Made by a program: the position numbers and the translations under genes
The notes under the pieces: generated by a model
The model's database searches: none
What the model was told of the DNA's origin: nothing
Seen by the model: the letters and a program-made list of their open reading frames with translations, nothing else
NCBI GenBank assembly: GCA_023428065.1
Contig: JAEYZI010000012.1
Span: 1-16,997 of the forward strand
Reading direction: 5' to 3'
Length of the DNA: 16,997 nucleotides
DNA from: Actinomycetes bacterium
GTDB taxonomy: Bacteria; Actinomycetota; Actinomycetes; Actinomycetales; Microbacteriaceae
In this document: positions 1-6,813 of the stretch, one piece after another
Layout of the letters: each line of letters opens with the position of its first letter
How positions within the stretch are numbered: the first letter of the stretch is position 1

Positions 1-889
1 CGCCCCCCCCGCCCCCTCCCCCCCCTCCGCCCCCACCCCCTCCGCCCCCACCCCGACCGCCCCAACCCCGACCCCCTCCGGCTCGCCGTCGGGGTCGAAA
101 ATGCAGGAGCCCGGGGATGCGGATGCCGAGAGTACGGGGTCTGTGCAGCCTGCGGACGCGGATTCTCCTGCATTTTCGACCCAGGAGGAGGAGGGGACGG
201 CGGTCGCGACCGAGCCGTTCGACCGCGCCAAGCAGAAGGCGCGCCTCGAGCGCGCCGAGCGCAAGTTCGCGCAGCTGGGACGCGTGAACCCGCTCGCGCT
301 CGAGGAGTTCGCCGCGCTCGAGCAGCGCCACAAGTTCCTCACCGAGCAGCTCGCCGACCTGCAGGCCACCCGCAAGGACCTCCTCACGATCATCGAGGAG
401 ATCGACGAGAAGATGCAGGACATCTTCGCCGCAGCGTTCGCCGACACGAAGGCCGCGTTCGACGAGGTGTTCCCGCTGCTGTTCCCCGGCGGCACCGGCT
501 CGCTGCACCTCACGAACCCGGATGACATGCTCACGACCGGCATCGAGGTGACGGTCAAGCCCGCGGGCAAGAAGATCGAGCGGCTCTCGCTGCTCTCGGG
601 CGGTGAGCGCTCGCTCGCCGCGGTCGCGCTGCTCTTCGCGATCTTCACGGCCCGCCCGAGCCCCTTCTACATCCTCGACGAGGTGGAGGCGGCGCTCGAC
701 GACGCCAACCTCGGCCGCCTGCTGAGCGTCATCGAGCGCCTGCGCGAGAACTCGCAGCTCATCGTCATCACGCACCAGAAGCGCACGATGGAGATCGCGG
801 ATGCGCTCTACGGCGTCTCGATGCGGCAGGACGGCGTGAGCGCCGTCGTCGGTCAGCGCGTCGCGACGGAGGCCGAGCGCGCGAGCTAG
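1..889 (+). CDS. smc: Chromosome segregation ATPase SMC, C-terminal part (cut by the left edge)
   Basis: SMC dimers compact and separate the chromosome; this piece is the end of the C-terminal coiled coil and the C-terminal half of the ATPase head. The frame is open from base 2 to TAG at 887-889 (295 residues). After a Pro/Ser/Thr/Ala-rich stretch come QLGRVNPLALEEF and a coiled-coil end, the ABC signature LLSGGERSLAAVALL (about 595-640), the Walker B and D-loop segment FYILDEVEAALDDAN (about 667-711), and the H-loop VITHQKRTME. These match actinobacterial SMC closely. The ATG at 101 is not the gene start, because the frame continues upstream without a stop. Odd points are the proline-rich tract at 2-100 (13 of 33 residues are Pro) and a perfect inverted repeat at 92-182 read in frame. 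Walker A and the hinge lie outside the window. Family assignment is certain; the origin of the low-complexity segment is inference. Confidence 0.96.
   Translation, partial: APPAPSPPSAPTPSAPTPTAPTPTPSGSPSGSKMQEPGDADAESTGSVQPADADSPAFSTQEEEGTAVATEPFDRAKQKARLERAERKFAQLGRVNPLALEEFAALEQRHKFLTEQLADLQATRKDLLTIIEEIDEKMQDIFAAAFADTKAAFDEVFPLLFPGGTGSLHLTNPDDMLTTGIEVTVKPAGKKIERLSLLSGGERSLAAVALLFAIFTARPSPFYILDEVEAALDDANLGRLLSVIERLRENSQLIVITHQKRTMEIADALYGVSMRQDGVSAVVGQRVATEAERAS
26..54. repeat. 15-base tandem repeat in a C-rich tract of smc
   Basis: Two nearly complete copies of TCCGCCCCCACCCC(C), at 26-40 and 41-54, encode two Ser-Ala-Pro-Thr-Pro units and are followed by degenerate Thr-Ala-Pro-Thr-Pro units up to about 75. 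Bases 1-80 are overwhelmingly C on the + strand, so the minus strand carries many G-runs with G-quadruplex potential. The repeat keeps the smc frame open. Confidence 0.75.
92..182. repeat. Perfect 18-base inverted repeat (55-base loop) within the smc reading frame
   Basis: The left arm GGGTCGAAAATGCAGGAG at 92-109 is the exact reverse complement of the right arm at 165-182. Bases 110-164 form the loop. The arms contain ATGCAGGA, the core of the repeat array between trmD and map at the other end of the window. The element is translated as part of SMC (GSKMQEP at the left arm, SPAFSTQ at the right). It looks like a palindromic mobile repeat, or its remnant, tolerated in a linker; this origin is inference. 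Confidence 0.8.
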
Positions 890-944
890 TCTTCGCGCCC
901 GGATCCGGGACACGCGCCCCTGACATCCGGGACGCGAGCCCGTC

Positions 945-950
945 TAGCCT
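945..950 (+). promoter_or_regulatory. -10 box TAGCCT of the 959 gene, probably leaderless
   Basis: TAGCCT lies 8 bases before the GTG at 959. CTGACA at 920-925 could be a weak -35 with a 19-base spacer. Two direct copies of ATCCGGGAC at 903-911 and 925-933, 22 bases apart, flank and overlap the -35 position. Confidence 0.5.
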
Positions 951-958
951 CGGGCGAC

Positions 959-2602
959 GTGAACCCGACACGACGCATCCGCGGCACCGCCGTCGCCGCG
1001 GCCCTCGCCCTCGCCGCCGCCCTCGCCCTGGCGGGCGCGCTCGCGACGAGCGAGCCCGCATCCGCCGACGAGGCTGCCTGCGAGGGCGGCTACCGCATGA
1101 GCGGCGGCTACGAGTTCGTCGACGTGCCCGAGGCGTACGTGCCGCCGCCCCTGCGCGGCACGGGCTGGGACTGCGCCGGCCACACGGTCGGCTGGGAGAT
1201 CGGCGGCGACCACGGTGCGCAGTACGCCCTCTACTGGATCGACGTCGACGTGGAGCGCGTGCTCGACATCATCGAGCGATTCGAGGACGCCGGATGGTTC
1301 CGCGACGAGGCGATGATCGTCGCGAATCGCGCGGGCCGCACGGCGAACGAGCGGATGGGCTCGGCCGAGCTGCGCGCGTGGGACCCGCTGCCCGGCTCGA
1401 TCAACGTGCGCTTCGGCGACCGCAACACGGGAGAGGACATCATCCACCTCCTCTACGGCGACGGGGTGATCGCGGCCCCCGACCCCGGGTTCCCGGGCCG
1501 CTCGGTGCTCATGATCGACGTCATCGTGTCGCAGGACTACGACACGACGGGCGCGTCCGACCCGAGCGTGCTGAGCGGCCTGCGCACGATCGCCGAGGCG
1601 GCGCCGAGCGCGACGCAGGCGGCTGCGCTCGGCGGCACCGCGGTCTTCCTCACGCTGCTCGTGGGGCTGCCCGGCTACCTGCTCGACACCGTGCTCGGCC
1701 GACGCTGGGCGCAGCTCACGGCATGGTGGCGGCTGCGGCGGGCACGGCTCGTGCGCGAGCGGTACGCGGATGCGGCGGCGGCCTCCGCACCGGCGAACCC
1801 GCTGGCGAACCCGCCGCGCCCCGCAGCGCTCCCCGCGCGGCGCCCGCCGTCGTGGCTCGTGTGGCCGGGTTTCGCCGCCGCGGCGCTCATCGCGTGCTTC
1901 GTCGACCCCTCGTTCGGGCTCAATCCGCTCTCGCTCCGCCTCTACGTCACGATGTTCGCCTCGCTCGCGCTCGTCAACGTCGTCGGCTGGTTCGCGGCGG
2001 CCGCGATCGTGCGCCGCATCCAGCCGGATGCGCGGCCACGCATCGCCTTCCGCTGGGGTTCGCTCGTGCTCGTGGCGGTCGCGGTGCTCATCGCACGGCT
2101 GCTGCAGTTCGAGCCGGGCGCCGTGTTCGGCATCGTCGCGGGGCTCACCTTCGCCGTGACGCTCGCCGCGTCGCGCGAGGCGCTCGTCGTGCTCGTCGGC
2201 GCCGGCATGGCGCTCGCCCTCGCCGCGGTCGCGTGGGTCGGCTACAGCGCGTTCGCGCCGCTCGTCGCGACGATGCCCGACGTCGTCGCCATGCGCGCCC
2301 TCACCGAGACCCTCAGCGCGGTCGTCGTCGAGGGGGTCTCGACGCTCCCGCTCGCCCTGCTGCCGCTCGCCGCCCTCGACGGCGGCGTCGTCTTCGCGTG
2401 GCGGCGGCTCGTGTGGGCGGCCGTCTACCTGGGCGCGGCGGCGGCGTTCGGCCTCGTCATGCTGACGCTCCCGGAGGCGTGGACCGAGGTGGGCGAGGAC
2501 TACACCCGCTGGGTGCTCGTGTTCGTGGGCTTCGCGGTCGTCGCGCTCGCGGTGTGGGCGGTCGACCTGTGGCGGGTCAGGCGCCGACCGGCTCGCCGTT
2601 GA
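959..2602 (+). CDS. Secreted-domain, multi-pass membrane protein of unknown function
   Basis: 547 residues starting at GTG. Residues 1 to about 36 look like a Sec signal peptide (basic start, long Ala/Leu core, ending near PASADEA). Residues about 37-220 form an extracytoplasmic domain with Cys41 and Cys72 as a possible disulfide. A transmembrane segment at about 223-246 is followed by a basic cytoplasmic stretch (250-270) and an Ala/Pro linker (271-298), then about eight more hydrophobic segments (300-538). FEPG at 384-387 and the late motif LPLALLPLAALDGG (463-476) recall actinobacterial membrane proteins annotated from a similar late motif as FGLLP-motif proteins; that comparison is from memory. 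No enzyme motif is visible: the LDGG resembles the M50 protease motif, but no HExxH exists. The start is supported by TAGCCT just upstream and by the signal peptide. Its last 26 bases overlap the convergent phosphatase gene. Confidence 0.85.
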   Translation: MNPTRRIRGTAVAAALALAAALALAGALATSEPASADEAACEGGYRMSGGYEFVDVPEAYVPPPLRGTGWDCAGHTVGWEIGGDHGAQYALYWIDVDVERVLDIIERFEDAGWFRDEAMIVANRAGRTANERMGSAELRAWDPLPGSINVRFGDRNTGEDIIHLLYGDGVIAAPDPGFPGRSVLMIDVIVSQDYDTTGASDPSVLSGLRTIAEAAPSATQAAALGGTAVFLTLLVGLPGYLLDTVLGRRWAQLTAWWRLRRARLVRERYADAAAASAPANPLANPPRPAALPARRPPSWLVWPGFAAAALIACFVDPSFGLNPLSLRLYVTMFASLALVNVVGWFAAAAIVRRIQPDARPRIAFRWGSLVLVAVAVLIARLLQFEPGAVFGIVAGLTFAVTLAASREALVVLVGAGMALALAAVAWVGYSAFAPLVATMPDVVAMRALTETLSAVVVEGVSTLPLALLPLAALDGGVVFAWRRLVWAAVYLGAAAAFGLVMLTLPEAWTEVGEDYTRWVLVFVGFAVVALAVWAVDLWRVRRRPARR

Positions 2603-3134
2603 CCGTCAGCACGCGCCATCCGTCGCGATCGCGCTCGATCGCCGACACGGTGCCGTTGAGCACGACGTCGACGGGGTGGCCCGTGAGGCGGATGAGCGTG
2701 TACTTCATGATCGTGCCGTGGCACACGACGACGACGTTGCTCTCGGGGTAGTCGGCGTCGATGCGTTCGAGGGCTCGCAGGCAGCGGTCGACGACGGCGT
2801 CGAGCGGTTCCGCTCCGGGGTAGTCGCGCTTCGGCCAGCGGGCCATCACCTCCTGGTCGGGAAGTCCCTCGAGGGGGCCGTAGTCGCGCTCCGCGAGCTC
2901 GGGGTAGGCGGGGCCGAGCGGCAGCCCGAGCCCCTCGGCCACGATCTGCGCGGTCTCGCGGGCGCGCACGAGCGGCGAGCTCACGACTGCGTCCCACGTC
3001 CAGTCCTCGAGCATCCGCTCGGCCGTACGGGCCTGCTCGCGCCCCGTGTCGTTGAGCGGGATGTCGCTCGAGCCCTGCAGGCGCCCCTCCCGGTTCCAGT
3101 CGGTCTGACCATGGCGGATGAAGGCGAGCGGCAC
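2577..3134 (-). CDS. Histidine phosphatase superfamily (phosphoglycerate mutase-like) protein
   Basis: 185 residues, the usual size for a single-domain branch-2 histidine phosphatase. Visible catalytic elements are the RHG motif (Arg7, His8 as the phosphorylated histidine), Arg57 in SSPLVRARET, Glu82 in PELAERDYG as probable proton donor, and His139 in VCHGTIM. The substrate cannot be read from the sequence; relatives act on sugar phosphates, phosphoglycerate, cobalamin precursors or acid-5'-nucleotides. The start is GTG at 3132-3134, six bases after AAGACT, giving a probably leaderless mRNA. The gene is divergent from ftsY with 38 bases between start codons, and its tail overlaps the 959-2602 gene by 26 bases. 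The call as a phosphatase is firm; calling it a glycolytic mutase would not be supported. Confidence 0.92.
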   Translation of the reverse strand: MPLAFIRHGQTDWNREGRLQGSSDIPLNDTGREQARTAERMLEDWTWDAVVSSPLVRARETAQIVAEGLGLPLGPAYPELAERDYGPLEGLPDQEVMARWPKRDYPGAEPLDAVVDRCLRALERIDADYPESNVVVVCHGTIMKYTLIRLTGHPVDVVLNGTVSAIERDRDGWRVLTVNGEPVGA

Positions 3135-3140
3135 ACGACG

Positions 3141-3146
3141 AGTCTT
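3141..3146 (-). promoter_or_regulatory. -10 box AAGACT of the histidine phosphatase gene
   Basis: Read on the minus strand, AAGACT is followed by six bases and then the GTG start. This puts the transcription start at or next to the first codon. It lies where the -35 of the ftsY promoter would be. Confidence 0.5.
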
Positions 3147-3160
3147 CCAGAGCCTGCCGG

Positions 3161-3166
3161 TAGCCT
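3161..3166 (+). promoter_or_regulatory. -10 box TAGCCT of ftsY, probably leaderless
   Basis: TAGCCT, six bases, then ATG at 3173. No Shine-Dalgarno sequence fits in the gap. No clear -35 is visible; the expected position, about 3138-3143, overlaps the opposing -10 box at 3141-3146. Confidence 0.6.
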
Positions 3167-3172
3167 GGGGTC

Positions 3173-4042
3173 ATGGCGGCATCCTGGTCACTCGGCGGAG
3201 CCCTGCGCGGCATGTTCGCGAAGCCGACGATCGACGAGAACACGTGGGACGACCTCGAGACGGCGCTTCTCGGCGCCGACTTCGGCCCGGACCTCACCGA
3301 GAAGATCGTCGAGGAGCTGCGCGCGAAGGTCGACCGCTATCGCACGACCGACCCGAAGGACCTCCAGCGGATGCTGCGCGAGACGATCGAGGAGCGGCTC
3401 GCGCAGCTCGACTCGACGCTCACGCTCACCAACCGGCCCGCGGTCGTTCTCGTCGTCGGCGTGAACGGGGTCGGCAAGACGACGACGATCGGCAAGTTCG
3501 CGAAGTTCCTCACGAACCACGGGCGCTCGGTCGTCGTGGGCGCGGCCGACACCTTCCGTGCGGCGGCCGTCGACCAGCTCGCGACGTGGGCCGAGCGCGC
3601 GGGGGCGCGCATCGTGCGGCCGCAGCAGCAGGGTCAGGATCCGGCATCGGTCGCGTTCCAGACGGTCGAGCTCGCGCAGCGCGAGGGCATCGACATCGTG
3701 CTCGTCGACACGGCCGGTCGCCTGCAGACGAAGGCGGGCCTCATGGACGAGCTCTCGAAGGTGCGCCGCGTCGTCGAGAAGCTCGAGCCGGTGGCCGAGG
3801 TGCTGCTCGTGCTCGACGCGACGACGGGGCAGAACGGCCTCGCGCAGGCGGACGCGTTCGTGCAGCACGCGGGTGTCACGGGGCTCGTGCTCACGAAGCT
3901 CGACGGCTCCGCGAAGGGCGGGTTCGTGCTCGCGGTTCAGGAGAAGACGGGCATCCCCGTCAAGCTCGTCGGTCAGGGCGAGGGCATCGGCGACCTCACG
4001 GGCTTCACGCCCCACGTGTTCGCGCAGCAGCTCGTCGGCTGA
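3173..4042 (+). CDS. ftsY: Signal recognition particle receptor GTPase FtsY
   Basis: 289 residues. FtsY docks ribosome-SRP complexes at the membrane translocon and hydrolyses GTP together with Ffh. The protein is essentially only the NG domain: N domain helices (about 1-85), P-loop GVNGVGKTTT (96-105), DTFRAAAVDQ (126-135), DTAGRLQTK (179-187) and TKLDGSAKGG (241-250). The DTFRAAA form and the ALLGADFG segment (31-38) distinguish it from Ffh. The long acidic A domain of E. coli FtsY is absent, as in many actinobacteria; membrane contact would depend on the short N-terminal helix (SWSLGGALRGMFAK). The start at 3173 is set by the TAGCCT-N6-ATG arrangement and by the N-domain beginning. The gene is convergent with the GH13 gene, with a 27-base gap. 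Confidence 0.97.
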   Translation: MAASWSLGGALRGMFAKPTIDENTWDDLETALLGADFGPDLTEKIVEELRAKVDRYRTTDPKDLQRMLRETIEERLAQLDSTLTLTNRPAVVLVVGVNGVGKTTTIGKFAKFLTNHGRSVVVGAADTFRAAAVDQLATWAERAGARIVRPQQQGQDPASVAFQTVELAQREGIDIVLVDTAGRLQTKAGLMDELSKVRRVVEKLEPVAEVLLVLDATTGQNGLAQADAFVQHAGVTGLVLTKLDGSAKGGFVLAVQEKTGIPVKLVGQGEGIGDLTGFTPHVFAQQLVG

Positions 4043-4054
4043 CGCACATGTGCG
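4043..4054. other. 12-base perfect palindrome directly after the ftsY stop
   Basis: CGCACATGTGCG starts at the base after the TGA of ftsY, in the 27-base gap before the convergent GH13 gene. A second palindrome, CTCAGCTGAG (4069-4078), covers the GH13 stop codon. There is no T-tract, so a bidirectional terminator role is possible but unproven. Confidence 0.35.
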
Positions 4055-4069
4055 CCGGCTCCCGCGCGC

Positions 4070-5731
4070 TCAGCTGAGGCGCCGGTCTCCCGGCCGCAGC
4101 ACGCGCATCCAGCGGTAGCCGTAGGGCTCGACCTCGACCTCGATGCGCCCCCGCGGGCCGAGCGGCGTCGTCGCCTCCCGAAGCAGATCGGCGAGCTCGG
4201 CGTCCTCCGGCTCTCCCGACACGGTGAGCGCCACGGTCGCGGCCTCAGGCGCGAGGTTGTGCACGGCGATCATGCGGCCCGTGTCGGACCGCACCGAGTG
4301 CGCGAGCACGGCGGGCACGTCGTGCTCGAGGATCTCGAGCTCGCCCCAGCCGATCTCCGACGACGAGCGGTAGCGCGAGATGAGCCGCTGCACGTGGTGC
4401 AGGAGCGAGTCGGGGTCGTGGCGCTGCGAGATGACGTTGACGTGCTCCGGCGCGTAGCCGCCCTCCGGCGGCGTCGAGCACAGGCGCGAACGCGGCGCCG
4501 AGGAGAAGCCGCCGTGCTTCTCGCCCGACCACTGCATGGGCGTGCGCACCGCACGCCTGCCGGGGATGTCGAGGTTCTCGGCCATGCCGATCTCCTCCCC
4601 GTAGAACAGCACGGGGGTGCCGGGCAGCGAGAACAGCAGGCTGTAGACCATGCGGATGCGGCGGGGGTCGCCGTCGAGCATCGACGGGAGTCGCCGCACG
4701 ATCCCGCGACCGTACACGCGCATCCGCTCCTCGGGCGCGAAGGCCGCGAAGACCTCCTCGCGCTCCTCGTCGGTGAGCTTGTCGAGCGTGAGCTCGTCGT
4801 GGTTGCGCACGAAGTTGGCCCACTGCATCTCGGCGGGTACCCGCGGGCGGGAGGCGAGCGTCTCGGCGAGCACGGTCGCGTCGCGGCGCGCGAGCGCGAG
4901 GTAGAGCGCCTGCATCCCGAGGAAGTCGAACTGCAGCGTGAGCTGCGAGGCGCCGTCGCCGCCGCCGTAGAACTCGAGCTGCTGCTCGTAGGGGAGGTTG
5001 ACCTCGCCGAGCAGCACGGCCTCGCTCGCCCGGCGCTGCAGGAACCGTCGCAGGTCGCGCAGGTGCTGGTGCGGGTCGCCGCCCGTGAACTCCGGTCCTT
5101 CGATGAGGAACGGCACGGCGTCGACCCGGAAACCCGACACGCCGAGCTCGAGCCAGAAGCCCATGATGCGGGCGATCTCGTCGCGCACGCGCGGGTTCGC
5201 GAGGTTCAGGTCGGGCTGGTGCCGGTAGAAGCTGTGCAGGTAGTAGCGTCCGACCTTCTCCTCCCACTCCCAGACGCTCGTCTCCTCGCCCGGGAAGACG
5301 GTCGCTTGCTCCTTCGCGGGCTTCTCGTCGCGCCACACGTAGAAGTCGTGGAACGCGGAGTCGCGGCTCGCGCGCGCCTTGCGGAACCACGGATGCCGGT
5401 CGGAGGTGTGGTTGACGACGAGGTCGATGATGACGCGCATGCCGCGGTCCTTCGCCATGCGCACGAACTCGACGAAGCGGCCGAGGTCGCCGAGGCGCGG
5501 GTCGACCGCGAGGAAGTCGGTGACGTCATAGCCGTCGTCGCGACCGGGCGTCGGATAGAAAGGCATGAGCCAGAGGCACGTCACCCCGAGGTCGGCGAGG
5601 TGGTCGATGCGGTGGGCGAGGCCCTCGAAGTCGCCGCATCCGTCGCCGTCCCAGTCCATGTACGTCTCGACGTCGAGGCAGTAGACGACGGCGGTCTTCC
5701 ACCACAGGTCGCTCGTGTCGGTGATCTTCAT
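4070..5731 (-). CDS. Trehalose synthase-like GH13 alpha-amylase family enzyme
   Basis: 553 residues with a complete GH13 barrel. The four conserved regions are visible: DLVVNHTS (103-110), GFRVDAVP (200-207, nucleophile Asp204), LLGEVN (240-245, acid/base Glu243) and FVRNHDEL (307-314, Asp312). GRDDGYDV (63-70) and LNLANPRVRDE resemble trehalose synthase (maltose/trehalose interconversion, TreS) and oligosaccharide glucosidases. A small beta domain ends the protein and no maltokinase domain is attached. Exact specificity (trehalose isomerase, alpha-glucosidase or glucosyl transfer) cannot be fixed; MAENLDIPGRRAVRTPMQW differs slightly from what I remember of classical TreS. The start ATG overlaps the stop of the upstream LLM gene (ATGA), so the two are co-transcribed and translationally coupled. 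No signal peptide, so cytoplasmic. Confidence 0.9.
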   Translation of the reverse strand: MKITDTSDLWWKTAVVYCLDVETYMDWDGDGCGDFEGLAHRIDHLADLGVTCLWLMPFYPTPGRDDGYDVTDFLAVDPRLGDLGRFVEFVRMAKDRGMRVIIDLVVNHTSDRHPWFRKARASRDSAFHDFYVWRDEKPAKEQATVFPGEETSVWEWEEKVGRYYLHSFYRHQPDLNLANPRVRDEIARIMGFWLELGVSGFRVDAVPFLIEGPEFTGGDPHQHLRDLRRFLQRRASEAVLLGEVNLPYEQQLEFYGGGDGASQLTLQFDFLGMQALYLALARRDATVLAETLASRPRVPAEMQWANFVRNHDELTLDKLTDEEREEVFAAFAPEERMRVYGRGIVRRLPSMLDGDPRRIRMVYSLLFSLPGTPVLFYGEEIGMAENLDIPGRRAVRTPMQWSGEKHGGFSSAPRSRLCSTPPEGGYAPEHVNVISQRHDPDSLLHHVQRLISRYRSSSEIGWGELEILEHDVPAVLAHSVRSDTGRMIAVHNLAPEAATVALTVSGEPEDAELADLLREATTPLGPRGRIEVEVEPYGYRWMRVLRPGDRRLS

Positions 5732-6693
5732 CGGCGCCCCGTGAGGGTCGGCAGCACCTCACGTCCGAAGGTCGTGATCCACGCCTCCTGAGCCCGGCCC
5801 ACGTGATGCAGGTAGAGCTCGTCGAAGCCGAGCGCGGCGAGCGAGAGAAGGCGTTCGAGGTGGGCCCCCGGGTCGGCCGATACGAAGACGTTCCGGGCGG
5901 TGTCGGCGGGCGTGGCGTCCGCCGAGCGGAGGTCGAACTCGGCGGGCTGCGCGATGTCCCACAGCTCGGGCGGGGTGATGATGCCGTGTCGCCACTGGTC
6001 GTGCGCGATCGCGAGCGCCTCCTCCTCGGTCGGAGCCCAGCTGAGGTGCACCTGCAGGGCCACGGGACCGCGCCCGCCCGCGTCGCGATACGCGTCCACG
6101 ACGCCGCGCATGGCATCCGGCTCCTGCACGACGGTGATGAGGCCCTCGGCCCAGGCGGCGACGCGCCGGGCCGTCTCAGGGCCGACGGCCGCGGCCACGA
6201 GGCGCGGGGGCACGACGGGGAGCGACCACAGGCGGGCCTCGTGCACGCGCACCGTGCCGGCGTGGTCGACGCGCTCGCCGCGGAGCAGCGCGTGGATGAT
6301 CGCGGCGCACTCGTCGAGGCGGTCGTCGCGGGTCGACTTGTCGGGCCAGGCGTCGCCGGTGACGTGCTCGTTGACGTTCTCGCCGCTGCCGAGAGCGGCC
6401 CAGAACCGGCCGGGGAACATCTCGCCGAGGGTCCCGATCGCCTGCGCGACGATCGCCGGATGCGCGCGCTGCCCGGGGGCCGTCACGACGCCCATGGGCA
6501 GGCGGGTCGTCGCGAGCGCGGCGCCGAGCCAGCTCCACGAATACCCCGACTGCCCTTGCCGTTCGCTCCACGGCGCGAAGTGATCGGAGCACATCGCGGC
6601 GTCGAACCCGGCCTCCTCGGCGCGCTGCACGGCTTCGAGCAGTTCGGATGGCGGCGCCTGCTCGTGCGAGGCGTGGAATCCGACGACGGTCAC
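5728..6693 (-). CDS. LLM-class (luciferase-like) oxidoreductase of the type paired with GH13 enzymes
   Basis: 321 residues of the bacterial luciferase-like TIM-barrel fold. Visible features are MTVVGFHASHEQ, AGFDAAMCSDHF (about 28-39), the GRFWAALGSGENVNEH segment typical of LLM flavin/F420 enzymes, and QVHLSWAPTEEEALAIAHDQWR near the C-terminus. From memory it fits the TIGR03885 group (probable non-F420 flavin oxidoreductase), found also in species lacking F420 synthesis. The cofactor is therefore more likely a flavin than F420, but that is family knowledge and not visible here. The GTG start has a good Shine-Dalgarno (6699-6705), unlike most genes in the window. The stop overlaps the start of the GH13 gene by 4 bases. 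Divergent from the 6814 LLM gene with 120 bases between. Confidence 0.88.
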   Translation of the reverse strand: MTVVGFHASHEQAPPSELLEAVQRAEEAGFDAAMCSDHFAPWSERQGQSGYSWSWLGAALATTRLPMGVVTAPGQRAHPAIVAQAIGTLGEMFPGRFWAALGSGENVNEHVTGDAWPDKSTRDDRLDECAAIIHALLRGERVDHAGTVRVHEARLWSLPVVPPRLVAAAVGPETARRVAAWAEGLITVVQEPDAMRGVVDAYRDAGGRGPVALQVHLSWAPTEEEALAIAHDQWRHGIITPPELWDIAQPAEFDLRSADATPADTARNVFVSADPGAHLERLLSLAALGFDELYLHHVGRAQEAWITTFGREVLPTLTGRR

Positions 6694-6698
6694 GGGGG

Positions 6699-6705
6699 CT
6701 CCTCT
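6699..6705 (-). promoter_or_regulatory. Shine-Dalgarno AGAGGAG of the 5728-6693 LLM gene
   Basis: On the minus strand, AGAGGAG is followed by five bases (CCCCC) and GTG at 6691-6693. It fixes this start. The gene is one of few in the window with a conventional ribosome binding site. Confidence 0.75.
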
Positions 6706-6801
6706 CGACCCCCCGAGGTTCGCGGGGATCGCTCACCGAGGCAAGGGCGTTGCGGTCGGCCCCCCGCGTGGGCTATCGCCCGGGATGAGGCGGCGTTCGT
6801 G

Positions 6802-6807
6802 CAGGAT
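6802..6807 (+). promoter_or_regulatory. Possible -10 box CAGGAT of the 6814 LLM gene
   Basis: CAGGAT-N6-GTG(6814) matches the spacing seen at other starts, with C instead of T at the first position. This favours the GTG at 6814 over the in-frame GTG at 6799. Evidence is weaker than for the TAG-type boxes. Confidence 0.35.
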
Positions 6808-6813
6808 GGGGGT

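Noticed and set aside
101..103. ATG at 101 as a gene start
   Set aside because: The frame is open to the window edge and the protein is an internal piece of SMC. This ATG lies within the inverted-repeat arm.
2347..2388. M50 site-2 protease motif in the membrane protein
   Set aside because: LPLAALDGG resembles the second M50 motif, but no HExxH zinc motif exists in the protein.
5803..6813. Upstream extension of the 6814 LLM gene
   Set aside because: The open frame is antisense to the 5728-6693 LLM gene and has Arg/Glu-rich shadow composition. The LLM fold starts right after GTG 6814.
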